From Parasalinivibrio latis (GTDB lineage: Bacteria > Pseudomonadota > Gammaproteobacteria > Enterobacterales > Vibrionaceae): a stretch of DNA of 64,000 nt. A program made the position numbers and the translations under genes. Under the pieces are notes generated by a model. The model worked only from the letters and a program-made list of their open reading frames with translations, did no database searches and was not told the DNA's origin. The DNA lies in the NCBI RefSeq assembly GCF_036825535.1, contig NZ_CP098812.1, positions 2,728,001 to 2,792,000 of the forward strand, given 5' to 3'. Below are positions 28,230 through 37,926 of this stretch, piece after piece; position 1 is the first letter of the stretch, and each line of letters starts with the position of its first letter.

Positions 28230-29657
28230 TTAGTAACCCTCACCTTCGCTGTCAATTCTCTCGATATCATCTTCGCCAAGGTAGGCACCGGTTCGAACCT
28301 CGATAAGGACAAGGTCAACGATACCTGGGTTTTCGAATGAGTGCGCGTTACCGACTGGGATATAGGTTGACTCATTTTCAGAAACCAAATAAACGTCGGT
28401 ACCATTGGTTACCTTTGCCGTGCCAGCAACGACGACCCAGTGCTCTGCTCTGTGATAGTGGATTTGTGTCGCTGTTTTTTGGCCAGGCCTTACGACAACC
28501 TTTTTCACTTGGTATCGAGCACCTTCTGCAACATGGTCATGGTTTCCCCAAGGGCGATGCACAACACGATGCTGGGAAAACTCTGGGCGCTGTTGGTCCT
28601 TGAGCTTGGTGACAACTTTTTTTACTTCTTGAACTCGGTCTCGATGAGCGACTAACAAAGAGTCTTTGGTATCGACGATTATTAGGTCTTCGACACCAAC
28701 TGTTGCGACCAATCGCTCTGGAGCGTGGACATAGCATCGCTTTGTAAGCTCGGATACAACATCTCCACGGAACACGTTTTTCTCCGCATCTTTATCTGAT
28801 ACTTCCCACAGCGAAGACCATGCGCCTATGTCGCTCCAGCCGGCACTCATTGGTAATACAACTGCGGAATCAGTTTTTTCCATTACTGCATAGTCAACTG
28901 AATCATCAGGGCACTCACTAAATGCCTTTTCGCCTAATCGAGTAAAGTACAAGTCCTTTGACGAACTTGATAAAGCTTGTTCTACGGCAGAGAGAATATC
29001 TGGGCGGAACTTTTTTAATTCTTCTAAATAGCGAGAGGCTTTAAACATGAACATACCACTATTCCAATAGTAATTGCCCATGGCTAAATACTCTTCTGCA
29101 GTCTCAAGGTTTGGTTTCTCGACAAACGAGTCTACAACATAAGCGTCAAACTCTTCCCTAACACCTTCAACTGCATTGCCTCTGCGTATGTATCCATACC
29201 CTGTTTCTGGCGCGGTAGGCACTATGCCAAAAGTAACGAGTTTACCGAGGTCGGCAAGGGATTTAGCTTGACTCACAGAAGACGTAAAATTACTTACATC
29301 TTTTATTAGATGATCTGCAGCCAAAACCAAGAGTACTGGATCCGTATTTTGTAGGGTTGCACTTAGTGCCGCTAAAGCAATAGCTGGAGCAGTATTCCGC
29401 CCACAGGGCTCTAATATAATATTGTTGAAGGGCAAATTGTCACTTCTAAGTTGCTCTGCTACCAAAAAACGGTGTTCCTCGTTACAAATAATCGATGCTG
29501 GAAGATGCTCAATACCACTCAATCGACGCAATGTCTCTTGAAGCATTGTGCTTTCACTATTCAATGACAAGAACTGCTTTGGATAATGTGTACGGGACAT
29601 TGGCCATAGACGAGAACCAGACCCGCCAGCCATAATAACGGGAAGAATGTTAGTCAT
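28230..29657 (-). CDS. manC: Mannose-1-phosphate guanylyltransferase / mannose-6-phosphate isomerase
   Basis: 475 aa bifunctional enzyme. N-terminal nucleotidyltransferase with MAGGSGSRLWPMSRTHYPKQ and FVEKPNLETAEEYL; C-terminal cupin isomerase with VHRPWGNHD, QIHYHRAEHWVVVAGTAKV and IPVGNAHSFENPG. Both domains look complete, so no separate manA is needed in the operon. Product GDP-mannose for the polymer. Confidence 0.95.
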   Translation of the reverse strand: MTNILPVIMAGGSGSRLWPMSRTHYPKQFLSLNSESTMLQETLRRLSGIEHLPASIICNEEHRFLVAEQLRSDNLPFNNIILEPCGRNTAPAIALAALSATLQNTDPVLLVLAADHLIKDVSNFTSSVSQAKSLADLGKLVTFGIVPTAPETGYGYIRRGNAVEGVREEFDAYVVDSFVEKPNLETAEEYLAMGNYYWNSGMFMFKASRYLEELKKFRPDILSAVEQALSSSSKDLYFTRLGEKAFSECPDDSVDYAVMEKTDSAVVLPMSAGWSDIGAWSSLWEVSDKDAEKNVFRGDVVSELTKRCYVHAPERLVATVGVEDLIIVDTKDSLLVAHRDRVQEVKKVVTKLKDQQRPEFSQHRVVHRPWGNHDHVAEGARYQVKKVVVRPGQKTATQIHYHRAEHWVVVAGTAKVTNGTDVYLVSENESTYIPVGNAHSFENPGIVDLVLIEVRTGAYLGEDDIERIDSEGEGY

Positions 29658-29735
29658 TACTGTAAACCAAAACTGAGATGAGAAATAAAAATAAAAGAAG
29701 CATGAGAAATAACGCTTCCTTAAAAGCCGAAATCA

Positions 29736-30848
29736 TTAGAAACAACATTTTACTGCTTCAATATACTTTGAAATAACCACTCTCTCATCAAACTCGCGTT
29801 CCACCTTCTCCCTACTCTTTCTACCCATTTCTATTCTTTCCTGGTGACTCAAGTTGAGCATTGATTCGATTTTTGATATTAAGCTATTTGAGCATCGAGG
29901 TATGCATAAAAAACCGTTTATACCTTCATCCACTGTTTCTCTGCATCCAACATTGTCAGTAGTAATAATAGGTTTTCCCATTGCTCCAGCTTCCAACAGG
30001 GATTTCGGGACTCCTTCTCTGTAAAAGGAAGGCAAAACGATACAATCGCTATTTCCTATGACTTCTTCAACAGAATCAGAAGTACCTAAGTAGTTAACAA
30101 TACCATCGTTGACCCATTGCTGCATTTGACATTTAGAAACCGCAGAGGGGTTTTTCACGTCCAGCTGTCCTAAGAGATTAAATTCAACATTACTGCCATA
30201 TTTCGACTTAAGTGTTGCAGCAGCCTCAACAAAGTGCCCAATTCCCTTGTCATAAAGCATTCTGGCAATCAATAGAAAACGTACAACACCATCATTATTA
30301 GGATGCACGACTGAAAACCTCGTAAGATCGACTCCGGAACCAGGAATACGCTCGCAAATAGAACTAGGTGCCAAATTGTATTTTAAGAAAAGGCTTAGAT
30401 CGTCATTATTTTGAAAAAAAATCTTAGCAGCTTTCTTTTGACTGACTCTATACATCAAGCGAACCAACTTTGATGTATAGGATTCATGAACAAAGACCAA
30501 ACCTAACCCTGCGATGTTGTTGATTGACTTAGCGCCACTTATACTTGCAGCAATAGTGCTGTAAATATTGTTCTTTGGTGTGAAATTCAAAACGACATCT
30601 GGTTTGTTCTTTTTATATATAGATACGAACTGAAAAAGCGTACGAAAATCCTTAAAAGCATTAGTTCCTCCTTGATCTATATCTACATTTACAAATGTAG
30701 CGCCAAGCTCTTTCAATCTAAATGAATAATCGTCGTAAGGGGCGACAGCTATAACTTTATAACCAATATTCAAAAGCTCTAAGATAGTATTTCTTCTAAA
30801 ATTAAATAGATACCAACTAGTATTTGCAGATATAACTACAGTCTTCAT
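29736..30848 (-). CDS. GT4 glycosyltransferase (CapM-like)
   Basis: 370 aa. N-terminal VVISANTSWYLFNFRRNTI and VLNFTPKNNIYSTIAASISG are typical of the CapM-like GT4 group. GAGLGLVF-type acceptor stretch (NIAGLGLVFVHES), donor site FLLIARMLYDKGIGHFVEAA, and the EX7E motif in SFYREGVPKSLLEAGAMGKPII. Last of four transferases in the operon, before manC. AT-rich with no codon likeness to manC. Linkage unknown. Confidence 0.85.
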   Translation of the reverse strand: MKTVVISANTSWYLFNFRRNTILELLNIGYKVIAVAPYDDYSFRLKELGATFVNVDIDQGGTNAFKDFRTLFQFVSIYKKNKPDVVLNFTPKNNIYSTIAASISGAKSINNIAGLGLVFVHESYTSKLVRLMYRVSQKKAAKIFFQNNDDLSLFLKYNLAPSSICERIPGSGVDLTRFSVVHPNNDGVVRFLLIARMLYDKGIGHFVEAAATLKSKYGSNVEFNLLGQLDVKNPSAVSKCQMQQWVNDGIVNYLGTSDSVEEVIGNSDCIVLPSFYREGVPKSLLEAGAMGKPIITTDNVGCRETVDEGINGFLCIPRCSNSLISKIESMLNLSHQERIEMGRKSREKVEREFDERVVISKYIEAVKCCF

Positions 30849-30887
30849 TAATTTTCTCTCGACAAAATTATTACATTATAACTCATC

Positions 30888-31967
30888 TTATTTTATAACG
30901 AATTTATAATCATCAATGACACGCTTAATTGAAAATTGATGAGATTTCGACTTTAGTAAACTTTCACTGAAGTCATTACAATCGAATATTGATAGTATTT
31001 GTGAGAGAGCATTTATATCACCGACATTATACATATATCCTGTTGATGTTTTTTTAAATTCATCACCGTTTCTTAAATCCGTTTCCAACAATTCACTTGG
31101 ACCTGACTTACAGTTCGAAGATATTAACGGGACTCCAAGAGCCAAGCTTTCGACTAAGCAATTTGGAAAGCCTTCAGACTCCGAAGCAAGAATAGTAGCC
31201 TTTGCTTTTTTCATATAAGGATAAGGATTATCCTTAGCCCCTAAAAAGACAATCTTATCTTCCAAGCCAAGTTCTAAAACTAGATTCTCCAGAATTGTAC
31301 GCTCATCACCATCACCGATGATTAAACATTTCTCATTGATGTCGACCTTAGAAAAAGCAGTGATAATATCAGAAACTCTTTTCCCTTTGAACAATCTACC
31401 AACTACCACATAAAAATCACTTGGGACCTCTACACTCTCAAAGGATTTAATTGTGATATTTTCAATATCGTGAGGATTGTAAATTAGCTTTGCATTAACA
31501 TCAGGTATTTTTTTTGAAGCGTCAGTTAACATTTCTTTTGAAATACAAACCATGCAATGGCAAGCCTTAAAAAGGGACTTTATCAATCGTCCGATAATAG
31601 GCCTTTTAATATGAGTATCGATGTTGCTGTGTTGAACAATAATAGACTTGTAACCAATAAACAAAGAAAAAAAAGCATTTAAAATATTTGAGACTAGTAA
31701 GTGACTTTTCACCACTGCCACTTTATTTCTAATGATATAAATTGGAAAATTAACAAATGAAACAAGCCGGTGCATAGTAACTGGAAAGCAATCCGGGAGT
31801 GGTGATAAAGACGTTACATTCCCATAGTTATAGAAGCTATTCTTTTCTAGTGTGAGGATTTTCAAGTTAAGAGACTGTGCAATTGTTAATGCTACCTTTT
31901 CGCCTCCCCCCATACCTAACGAGTTCACAAGGATGACACAGTTATCACGTTCTGATAATTTCAACAT
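30888..31967 (-). CDS. GT4 glycosyltransferase
   Basis: 359 aa. N-terminal VNSLGMGGGEKVALTIAQSL (glycine-rich acceptor loop), VVGRLFKGKRVSDIITAF, VFLGAKDNPYPYMKKAKATILASESEGFPNCLVESLALG with the EX7E motif. Resembles the WabH-like GT4 group of capsule and LPS transferases. The start overlaps the previous gene by 23 nt. Confidence 0.85.
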   Translation of the reverse strand: MLKLSERDNCVILVNSLGMGGGEKVALTIAQSLNLKILTLEKNSFYNYGNVTSLSPLPDCFPVTMHRLVSFVNFPIYIIRNKVAVVKSHLLVSNILNAFFSLFIGYKSIIVQHSNIDTHIKRPIIGRLIKSLFKACHCMVCISKEMLTDASKKIPDVNAKLIYNPHDIENITIKSFESVEVPSDFYVVVGRLFKGKRVSDIITAFSKVDINEKCLIIGDGDERTILENLVLELGLEDKIVFLGAKDNPYPYMKKAKATILASESEGFPNCLVESLALGVPLISSNCKSGPSELLETDLRNGDEFKKTSTGYMYNVGDINALSQILSIFDCNDFSESLLKSKSHQFSIKRVIDDYKFVIK

Positions 31968-32910
31968 AGCTCTCCCACTTTTTCAATGATTGCAAATAGA
32001 ATGCGTGGCTACTTTTTGACATTATTTCATATTCTTCTGGATTGACTTCATTTAATGACTTCAATAGTTCTAAACTTTTCAATCTAGAGTTAATATCAAG
32101 AATTAAGACATGCCTCAACTCTTGATATACTTTAAAAGAATCAATGTTAGATAAGATAACCGGTTTTGAATAAGCACCAGCCAAATCAATCAATGTAGTC
32201 TGTGTTATACTTGTGTAAGGTAAAACCAGATAGTCAGAATTTTCAAATAAAGAAGGCACATCCCCATCTTCTATATATCCATCTATAACTTTTATATTTT
32301 CTCTATGAGAGTACTCTTCCAGCCTTTCACTGCTCATCCCTCTCCCAGCTATAATAAGCTCAACGTTATCAAGCTCTGAAACAAGATCGGCAATATAATT
32401 AAAATTCTTGTATTCCTCTACCCGACCGAAACACAAAAGATTTATTTTCTGGGAAGCTTTTCTTTGTTCGAATATTTTTAATTTAACGTCAACCTCATAT
32501 CCGTGAGGTGGCATATAATGATATTTTACATTTCGCTTATTTAAGAGGCATTGGGAATCCTCGTCATTTTTCTGATGTATAATTACATTTTTAAATCGCC
32601 ACCTAAACAACCTGAATAGATAAATCAATAAATATTCTTTTTTTGATGCTCCTTTGCGAATTTTATGATCATGAAGTATTAAATTACATTTATATGGATA
32701 GAGCAGCAGAAAAAAATAAATTAAAACATTGTTATTTGAGAACCATATCTCTCGCTCAAAAATAAACTTAAATAAAGCTAGCCTTTTCAGCCACCCAGCT
32801 TCCAAATAGTAAAATTCAACATCATCATAAATAGAGCATTTCTCTTGCAGCTTTTCTGAGAACTGCCTTACACCACCACTAAAAGGGAAATTAAAATATA
32901 TTTTCTTCAA
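31945..32910 (-). CDS. GT4-like glycosyltransferase
   Basis: 321 aa, divergent. N-terminal IYFNFPFSGGVRQFSEKL; donor half LLCFGRVEEYKNFNYIADLVSEL, VIDGYIEDGDVPSLFENSDYLVLPYTSITQTTLIDLAGAYSKPVI. The usual EX7E second Glu position is replaced by a TQTTLIDLA stretch, as seen in some GT4 subfamilies. Lies between wzy and another GT4. Function by fold and context only. Confidence 0.75.
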   Translation of the reverse strand: MKKIYFNFPFSGGVRQFSEKLQEKCSIYDDVEFYYLEAGWLKRLALFKFIFEREIWFSNNNVLIYFFLLLYPYKCNLILHDHKIRKGASKKEYLLIYLFRLFRWRFKNVIIHQKNDEDSQCLLNKRNVKYHYMPPHGYEVDVKLKIFEQRKASQKINLLCFGRVEEYKNFNYIADLVSELDNVELIIAGRGMSSERLEEYSHRENIKVIDGYIEDGDVPSLFENSDYLVLPYTSITQTTLIDLAGAYSKPVILSNIDSFKVYQELRHVLILDINSRLKSLELLKSLNEVNPEEYEIMSKSSHAFYLQSLKKWESYVEIIRT

Positions 32911-32934
32911 AGTAATTACCTATAATTCTACATT

Positions 32935-34122
32935 CTACACTGCATTTACTTCATAGATTTTATTATTGAAACGTTTTTTAAATGGAATGATAAACGAAAA
33001 TACCATATAGAAAATCAGGAACGAGAGTAATGTATATGTAAACAATGCAATTTCTTTTAGCGAACCACTCGAGCAAAATAACAGTATATTTACAAGTAGG
33101 AGATCTTTTGAGGCTGTTGGATTAAAGACATTCATAAGACACCACTGCAAATAAAAAATCGAAACTAGAAATAACGTCAAAAAGATAAAGTCATTATTAA
33201 TGTACCAACTAATAACATACAAGCCAGGTAATGTAATCGAAAACCCTGCATTAGGAAGGTTACTATCAATAAAGTTAACGGAATATATGTTGTCCATGAA
33301 TCTAAAATCTGACAAACCAAAAATAGATTTTGGAACTACTCCCAAGAAAAACTCTTGTATAAAGAAAAGCATCCCTCTATCATCTTTGATTATTTCAGAC
33401 AAAGGCTCTCCAACTTCCAAAATATAATTAAATGTCGCAAAATATGATGTTCTTCCAAACACATATTGCATATATTCATAGAGCAACATTGTTTGATAAT
33501 GTCCAGATCTAATGTAAAACTTCAAGGCAACTATAAAGTAAAACAAAAATACCACTATGCTAAAAGCAAAGAAAAGCTTAAAGATATCCTTCAGCGATAT
33601 CTTTCTCTCACCAAATCGATACATCACTTCAAGTAAGACAATTACAATTAAATGTCCAGACCAGCCTTTTAGTATGCCGATAACTAGTGACGCTAGTATT
33701 AATACTATTCTTTGCTTCGTAATACTATCTCTTACCGAAATGTAGTAAAAAGATATCAGTGGAATTAAAGGTATAATACTTTGGAGGAAGCCAATGCTCG
33801 ACATCTCACCTCCAGCCTTACCTATACCTGCTTTTAAGGTAAATAAGTTAATGATTATTGACAATAAAAGAAATGCATCTAAAACGACAAGCTTATTCAA
33901 CTGGACAAATTTAACTTTTCTAAAGGTGATCAATTTGAATATAGTGAAAATTGTGGCATACACAAATACAACGCCATAGATAAAGTTAGCGAATAACTCA
34001 TCACTATTACCCACTTCTCGATATCTTACCGCAGCTCCATAGTTATTGGTAATATTCAAAACCCAAAATACAATTAGGGCGGAAAAAAGATAGAAAAGTA
34101 TAAGTAGCAACCTAATTGACAT
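32935..34122 (-). CDS. wzy: Polysaccharide polymerase-like membrane protein (Wzy)
   Basis: 395 aa, about 10-11 hydrophobic segments with a large hydrophilic loop at about residues 210-290 that includes FGRTSYFATFNYILEVGEP. No enzyme motif. By topology, length and position among wzx, wzc and the transferases it is the candidate O-unit polymerase, a family too divergent to be named from sequence by eye. Very AT-rich, as is usual for wzy. Confidence 0.7.
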   Translation of the reverse strand: MSIRLLLILFYLFSALIVFWVLNITNNYGAAVRYREVGNSDELFANFIYGVVFVYATIFTIFKLITFRKVKFVQLNKLVVLDAFLLLSIIINLFTLKAGIGKAGGEMSSIGFLQSIIPLIPLISFYYISVRDSITKQRIVLILASLVIGILKGWSGHLIVIVLLEVMYRFGERKISLKDIFKLFFAFSIVVFLFYFIVALKFYIRSGHYQTMLLYEYMQYVFGRTSYFATFNYILEVGEPLSEIIKDDRGMLFFIQEFFLGVVPKSIFGLSDFRFMDNIYSVNFIDSNLPNAGFSITLPGLYVISWYINNDFIFLTLFLVSIFYLQWCLMNVFNPTASKDLLLVNILLFCSSGSLKEIALFTYTLLSFLIFYMVFSFIIPFKKRFNNKIYEVNAV

Positions 34123-34165
34123 TTCAATACACTCTAAGGACCTTATTAGCTAGATAAAACAAAGC

Positions 34166-35179
34166 CTACATACAACTTCTATATATTTTCATTAACTCTT
34201 TAGTCACTGTTCGCCAGTGATACTTATCAATTCCGTGATGTTTATTCAATCCATCTTCAATAAACCTCGAGTAAGTCAACTCCATCTTTTCAGAAATGTC
34301 CTTTATATCATCAGGAGAAACATAACTAACATCGAAACCTGAAAAATATTCCCGTACTGGATTGGAGTCACCTACTATCAAGTAATTATCAAAATAGGCT
34401 GCTTCTAGATTTGAAATTCCAGGCGTTTCTACGTAACTAGGCAAAATATGAGCAAATGCATTTTTATAGTATGATTCAATTAGCACTCTATCTGAAGTAA
34501 ATGGTATATGTATAACCGACCCATTAGATTTCTCGATTTCAATTTTGACATTAGATTCATAAATCTTATCTCCGCCTCTAAAGTCACCAATTAGAACCAA
34601 TGGAAATTTTTTTTCTGAGAGGTTATATGCTTTTAACATATTTAGTGTGTTTTTTCTCCACTCAATAGCAGCAACACAAAGCATATAGCGGCTGACACCT
34701 AAAGAAATATCACCGTCTTTTTTGTAATTTAAAGTATCAAATCCATTGTGTATTACATGGCACTTATCTTCTATTTTCGGTCCAAATATTTTTCCTAACT
34801 GTTTTTCTTCTTCTTTAGAATTTGGTAGTAACTTATCACAAACTGTTAAACAGTTTTCTATGCTCTCTAAAGTTTTGTAGGTTTTACCAAAGATCTTCCG
34901 ATATATTTGATGCTTAAAAACAGAGCTCTCTGGTAAATAAAAAACCGGAGAAAGGACTGTTTTCACTCCCTTTTGCTTGGCAGAAAGAGCATAATTTTCC
35001 GTACTCCTATCCACGCCTACAAAGTGTAAAATGTCGTATTTCTTTTTATTATCATAATGTTCAACAAATTCTATATCTAGTCCCATACTTTTGCAGTATT
35101 GCACATATTTTTCTGCTTGAACCTCAGCACCACCATAAGCTAAAAACCAAGGGTATTTACACATTACACCAATTTTCAT
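34166..35179 (-). CDS. GT4 glycosyltransferase
   Basis: 337 aa. N-terminal MKIGVMCKYPWFLAYGGAEVQ (GGAE acceptor loop), ILHFVGVDRSTENY, YMLCVAAIEWRKNTLNMLKAY at the donor fold, and ILPSYVETPGISNLEAAYFDNYLIVGD with the EX7E motif. Starts 23 nt inside the wzx 3' end, so the two are coupled. First transferase gene after wzx. Confidence 0.82.
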   Translation of the reverse strand: MKIGVMCKYPWFLAYGGAEVQAEKYVQYCKSMGLDIEFVEHYDNKKKYDILHFVGVDRSTENYALSAKQKGVKTVLSPVFYLPESSVFKHQIYRKIFGKTYKTLESIENCLTVCDKLLPNSKEEEKQLGKIFGPKIEDKCHVIHNGFDTLNYKKDGDISLGVSRYMLCVAAIEWRKNTLNMLKAYNLSEKKFPLVLIGDFRGGDKIYESNVKIEIEKSNGSVIHIPFTSDRVLIESYYKNAFAHILPSYVETPGISNLEAAYFDNYLIVGDSNPVREYFSGFDVSYVSPDDIKDISEKMELTYSRFIEDGLNKHHGIDKYHWRTVTKELMKIYRSCM

Positions 35180-36386
35180 TTTTACCTCTTAGAACTCTCT
35201 TGATCAAAAGTAACGACAATACACTTTCGCCTATCGCAATAGCTGTAATCACACCAACATCCTTAAATATATAGCCTAGGATTACCATCAAGACCAAGCT
35301 ACATATTCCAGATATAAATAGGAATTCTTTGTAAGTACCCACCTTCCCATAAGACATTAAAATTTGTATTCCGAGGAAGTTATTTAGTATCCCGAAGAAC
35401 AGCCATATGGACAATACTATCGCCACACTTATAACATAATCTTTGAATTCCCATCCCAACATATCAATTATAAACGGAGACAGCGTTAACAAAAATATCA
35501 CAATGACCACATATATAAAAAGGGTTACTTTTGCTTTTTTAAATGTATAAGAACAAAGAGTATCAAAACCATCTTTAGCTTTTTCACAAGATATCGGATA
35601 AAGTGAGTTGCTGAATATACTGAATACTTTAGATGCTGTTTTAAAAACTCTGTCAATAATTGCGAACAGTCCTACACTTGCTTTTTCATCCGAAAAAATC
35701 CCAACAAAAAATAGTGAGGAAGAAGTTAAAATAGTCGAAAAAAGGGATGTTTGGAAGTAATCAATCGCTCCTATTGCATTATCCTTTATTGCAACTAGAG
35801 TAAAGTTGCTTTCATTTTTTTTAAAAAAATCAGTGAAATCCCTATACATAAAGTAGTTGAGCAATATAATTGGCAACATAAATTGCAAGGACAAACCTAG
35901 CACCAAATCAAATTCTGTATTAGAAAGAAAAATCAATGCTAACGACAATGCTTTCCCAGCAAGATTAGATAATACCACAATTATTAATTTTGACTGACCT
36001 TGAAAATACCAAATTGGTTGTAATGACTGCGATACTGTTCCTAATAATAGTATGAATACTATTATCTTAATAAAATCATGCATTAATAATACGAAAGCTA
36101 TTGATAGAAAAATAAAAAACAGTATGAATCTAATCGACTGTATAGACATACAGTCGACATACAAATCCTTACTTTCAATTACTTTCTTTACACCGTATTG
36201 GTCCATTCCAAATAGAGCAATCACCAATATAAATTGACCTACGTTCTGCGTAAATGCAACATCACCGTAAAACTCCAATCCAAATCGAGTGATTATTATC
36301 GGTATAACTAACAGAGGAAAAATGTAATTCAATGACTGTATGAAAGTAAAGTTAAGTACATTTGACAATAAGTTGTGCTTTTTCAT
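35157..36386 (-). CDS. wzx: O-unit flippase (Wzx/polysaccharide transporter family)
   Basis: 409 aa with about 12 hydrophobic segments and no ATPase motif. N-terminal NVLNFTFIQSLNYIFPLLVIPIII-type start and the conserved RFGLEFYGDVAFTQ near residue 35 are typical of PST-family Wzx proteins. Would flip the undecaprenyl-linked unit to the periplasm for Wzy and Wzc/Wza. First gene of the AT-rich specificity core. Confidence 0.88.
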   Translation of the reverse strand: MKKHNLLSNVLNFTFIQSLNYIFPLLVIPIIITRFGLEFYGDVAFTQNVGQFILVIALFGMDQYGVKKVIESKDLYVDCMSIQSIRFILFFIFLSIAFVLLMHDFIKIIVFILLLGTVSQSLQPIWYFQGQSKLIIVVLSNLAGKALSLALIFLSNTEFDLVLGLSLQFMLPIILLNYFMYRDFTDFFKKNESNFTLVAIKDNAIGAIDYFQTSLFSTILTSSSLFFVGIFSDEKASVGLFAIIDRVFKTASKVFSIFSNSLYPISCEKAKDGFDTLCSYTFKKAKVTLFIYVVIVIFLLTLSPFIIDMLGWEFKDYVISVAIVLSIWLFFGILNNFLGIQILMSYGKVGTYKEFLFISGICSLVLMVILGYIFKDVGVITAIAIGESVLSLLLIKRVLRGKNENWCNV

Positions 36387-36654
36387 ATCGGAAATCTTCG
36401 TATGCTTTCTTTAACAATCACTCGTCACGGATGATGATGAATTCGGCTTCGATGGTCTCTAAATTCATGGCTAGTCCTCAAAAGAGCAGCATAAGATCTC
36501 AGTCGACACGTCAGGTCAATTTTGCCCTCGAAATGGGTGGGCAACGTTCATGATCTTGCCCTGAATCTTGATGCGAACTAAAGAATTGGACTGAACATTC
36601 AGACCTTATAGTGTTCTTATTCAGCTAAAACAGATTTTGAACTAAATTGTATTT
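36387..36654. other. wecB-wzx gap with a 16-codon frame
   Basis: 268 nt. On the minus strand, ATG 36468 to TGA 36418 encodes MNLETIEAEFIIIRDE behind a GAGGA ribosome site at 7-nt spacing. It may be a leader peptide or the 5' stump of a gene replaced during cassette exchange; I do not recognise it. The AT-rich core begins here. Confidence 0.35.
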
Positions 36655-37779
36655 TTAAACCAACAGCGCCTCACATATCAGTTCTGACGATTTACCATCA
36701 CCATATGGGTTGTGAGCAAAGCTCATCGCTTCATATGCCGATTGGTCGGTTAGTAACTCGTCCAAACTGCGCATTATAGTTTCAACATCCGTACCAACGA
36801 GTTTTACTGTTCCAGCTTCGACCGCTTCTGGGCGCTCTGTCGTATCACGCATTACCAATACTGGTTTTCCAAGCGAAGGCGCTTCTTCCTGAATTCCACC
36901 AGAGTCTGTCAGAATGATATTTGCTCGACTCATCAAGTAGACGAATTGCAAATACTGTTGAGATTCAATGAGATGAATATTTTTAAAACCGCTCAGAATA
37001 CGATTTACCGGCTCGCGAACATTTGGATTGAGGTGCATTGGGTACAGTATTTGTACTTCAGGATGATTTTGTGCCGTTAAAGCTAACGCCTCGCAAATTC
37101 GCTCAAAACCGCCACCAAAACTTTCTCGGCGGTGCCCAGTTACCAAAATTAACTTTTTCTCTTTATCAAGGAATGGAAACTGTGTAGCCAGGGTAGCATT
37201 GAGATCGCTATCGTTTTCGATTTTGTCTTTGATCATCAAAAGTGCATCGATAACTGTGTTTCCTGTTACTGAAATCGCGTCTTCTGGATATCCTTCGTTA
37301 AGAAGGTTTTGTTTAGAAGTTTCAGTTGGTGCGAAATGGTATTTTGTTAGCGCACCCGTCAGTTTGCGGTTTGCTTCTTCTGGCCAAGGCGAATAGATAT
37401 TACCCGTACGCAGACCTGCTTCAACATGGCCCACCGCAATTTGCTCGTAATACGCAGCTAGGCTCGCTGCAAAAGTTGTCGCTGTATCACCGTGCACCAA
37501 CACCACATCTGGTTTAAATTCCTGCAAAACCGGTTTTAGGTTCAGAAGAATGGCGGTAGTGACATCATTGAGTGTTTGCCCTGCTTTCATCAGGTTCAAA
37601 TCATAATCCGGTGTAATTTCGAAAAGTTCTAATACCTGATCGAGCATTTCCCGGTGCTGCGCTGTGACGCAGACTTTGGCATCAAAACGATCATCATTAT
37701 TTAATGCATGAACCAAAGGGGCCATTTTGATGGCTTCCGGGCGGGTACCAAACACAGTGAGTACACGTTTTTTCGTCAT
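36655..37779 (-). CDS. wecB: UDP-N-acetylglucosamine 2-epimerase
   Basis: 374 aa from ATG 37779 (E. coli 376); the open frame upstream to 37977 is leader sequence with a palindrome and is not used. MTKKRVLTVFGTRPEAIKMAPLVHAL, HGDTATTFAASLAAYY, HVEAGLRTGNIYSPWPEEANR and TDSGGIQEEAPSLGKPVLVMR are signatures. Converts UDP-GlcNAc to UDP-ManNAc. wecC (UDP-ManNAc dehydrogenase) is not present in the window, so the polymer may contain ManNAc itself, or WecC is encoded elsewhere. Confidence 0.96.
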   Translation of the reverse strand: MTKKRVLTVFGTRPEAIKMAPLVHALNNDDRFDAKVCVTAQHREMLDQVLELFEITPDYDLNLMKAGQTLNDVTTAILLNLKPVLQEFKPDVVLVHGDTATTFAASLAAYYEQIAVGHVEAGLRTGNIYSPWPEEANRKLTGALTKYHFAPTETSKQNLLNEGYPEDAISVTGNTVIDALLMIKDKIENDSDLNATLATQFPFLDKEKKLILVTGHRRESFGGGFERICEALALTAQNHPEVQILYPMHLNPNVREPVNRILSGFKNIHLIESQQYLQFVYLMSRANIILTDSGGIQEEAPSLGKPVLVMRDTTERPEAVEAGTVKLVGTDVETIMRSLDELLTDQSAYEAMSFAHNPYGDGKSSELICEALLV

Positions 37780-37820
37780 TGTCCTAACCTTTATTGACAA
37801 TAAAAATGCAATAAACAGCC

Positions 37821-37846
37821 AAGTGAAAAAATGAATTTTTTCACTT
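37821..37846. promoter_or_regulatory. Perfect 12-bp inverted repeat in the wecB leader
   Basis: AAGTGAAAAAAT-GA-ATTTTTTCACTT, 42 nt upstream of the wecB ATG and downstream of the wzc terminator. It is AT-rich, so poor as a terminator; an operator or an RNA hairpin is possible. Confidence 0.6.
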
Positions 37847-37906
37847 TCTAAGCTCTTTAATTTTGAGTTACATGAGACAGAAGCGTAAAGAAATGAGACA
37901 AAACAA

Positions 37907-37926
37907 AAGGCGCTCTTGAGCGCCTT
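37907..37926 (-). terminator. Intrinsic terminator after wzc
   Basis: 8-bp GC-rich arms AAGGCGCT / AGCGCCTT with a 4-nt loop, followed on the minus strand by TTGTTTTGTC. It lies 90 nt after the wzc stop, inside the operon; RfaH loaded at ops would be expected to help polymerase pass it. Confidence 0.7.
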
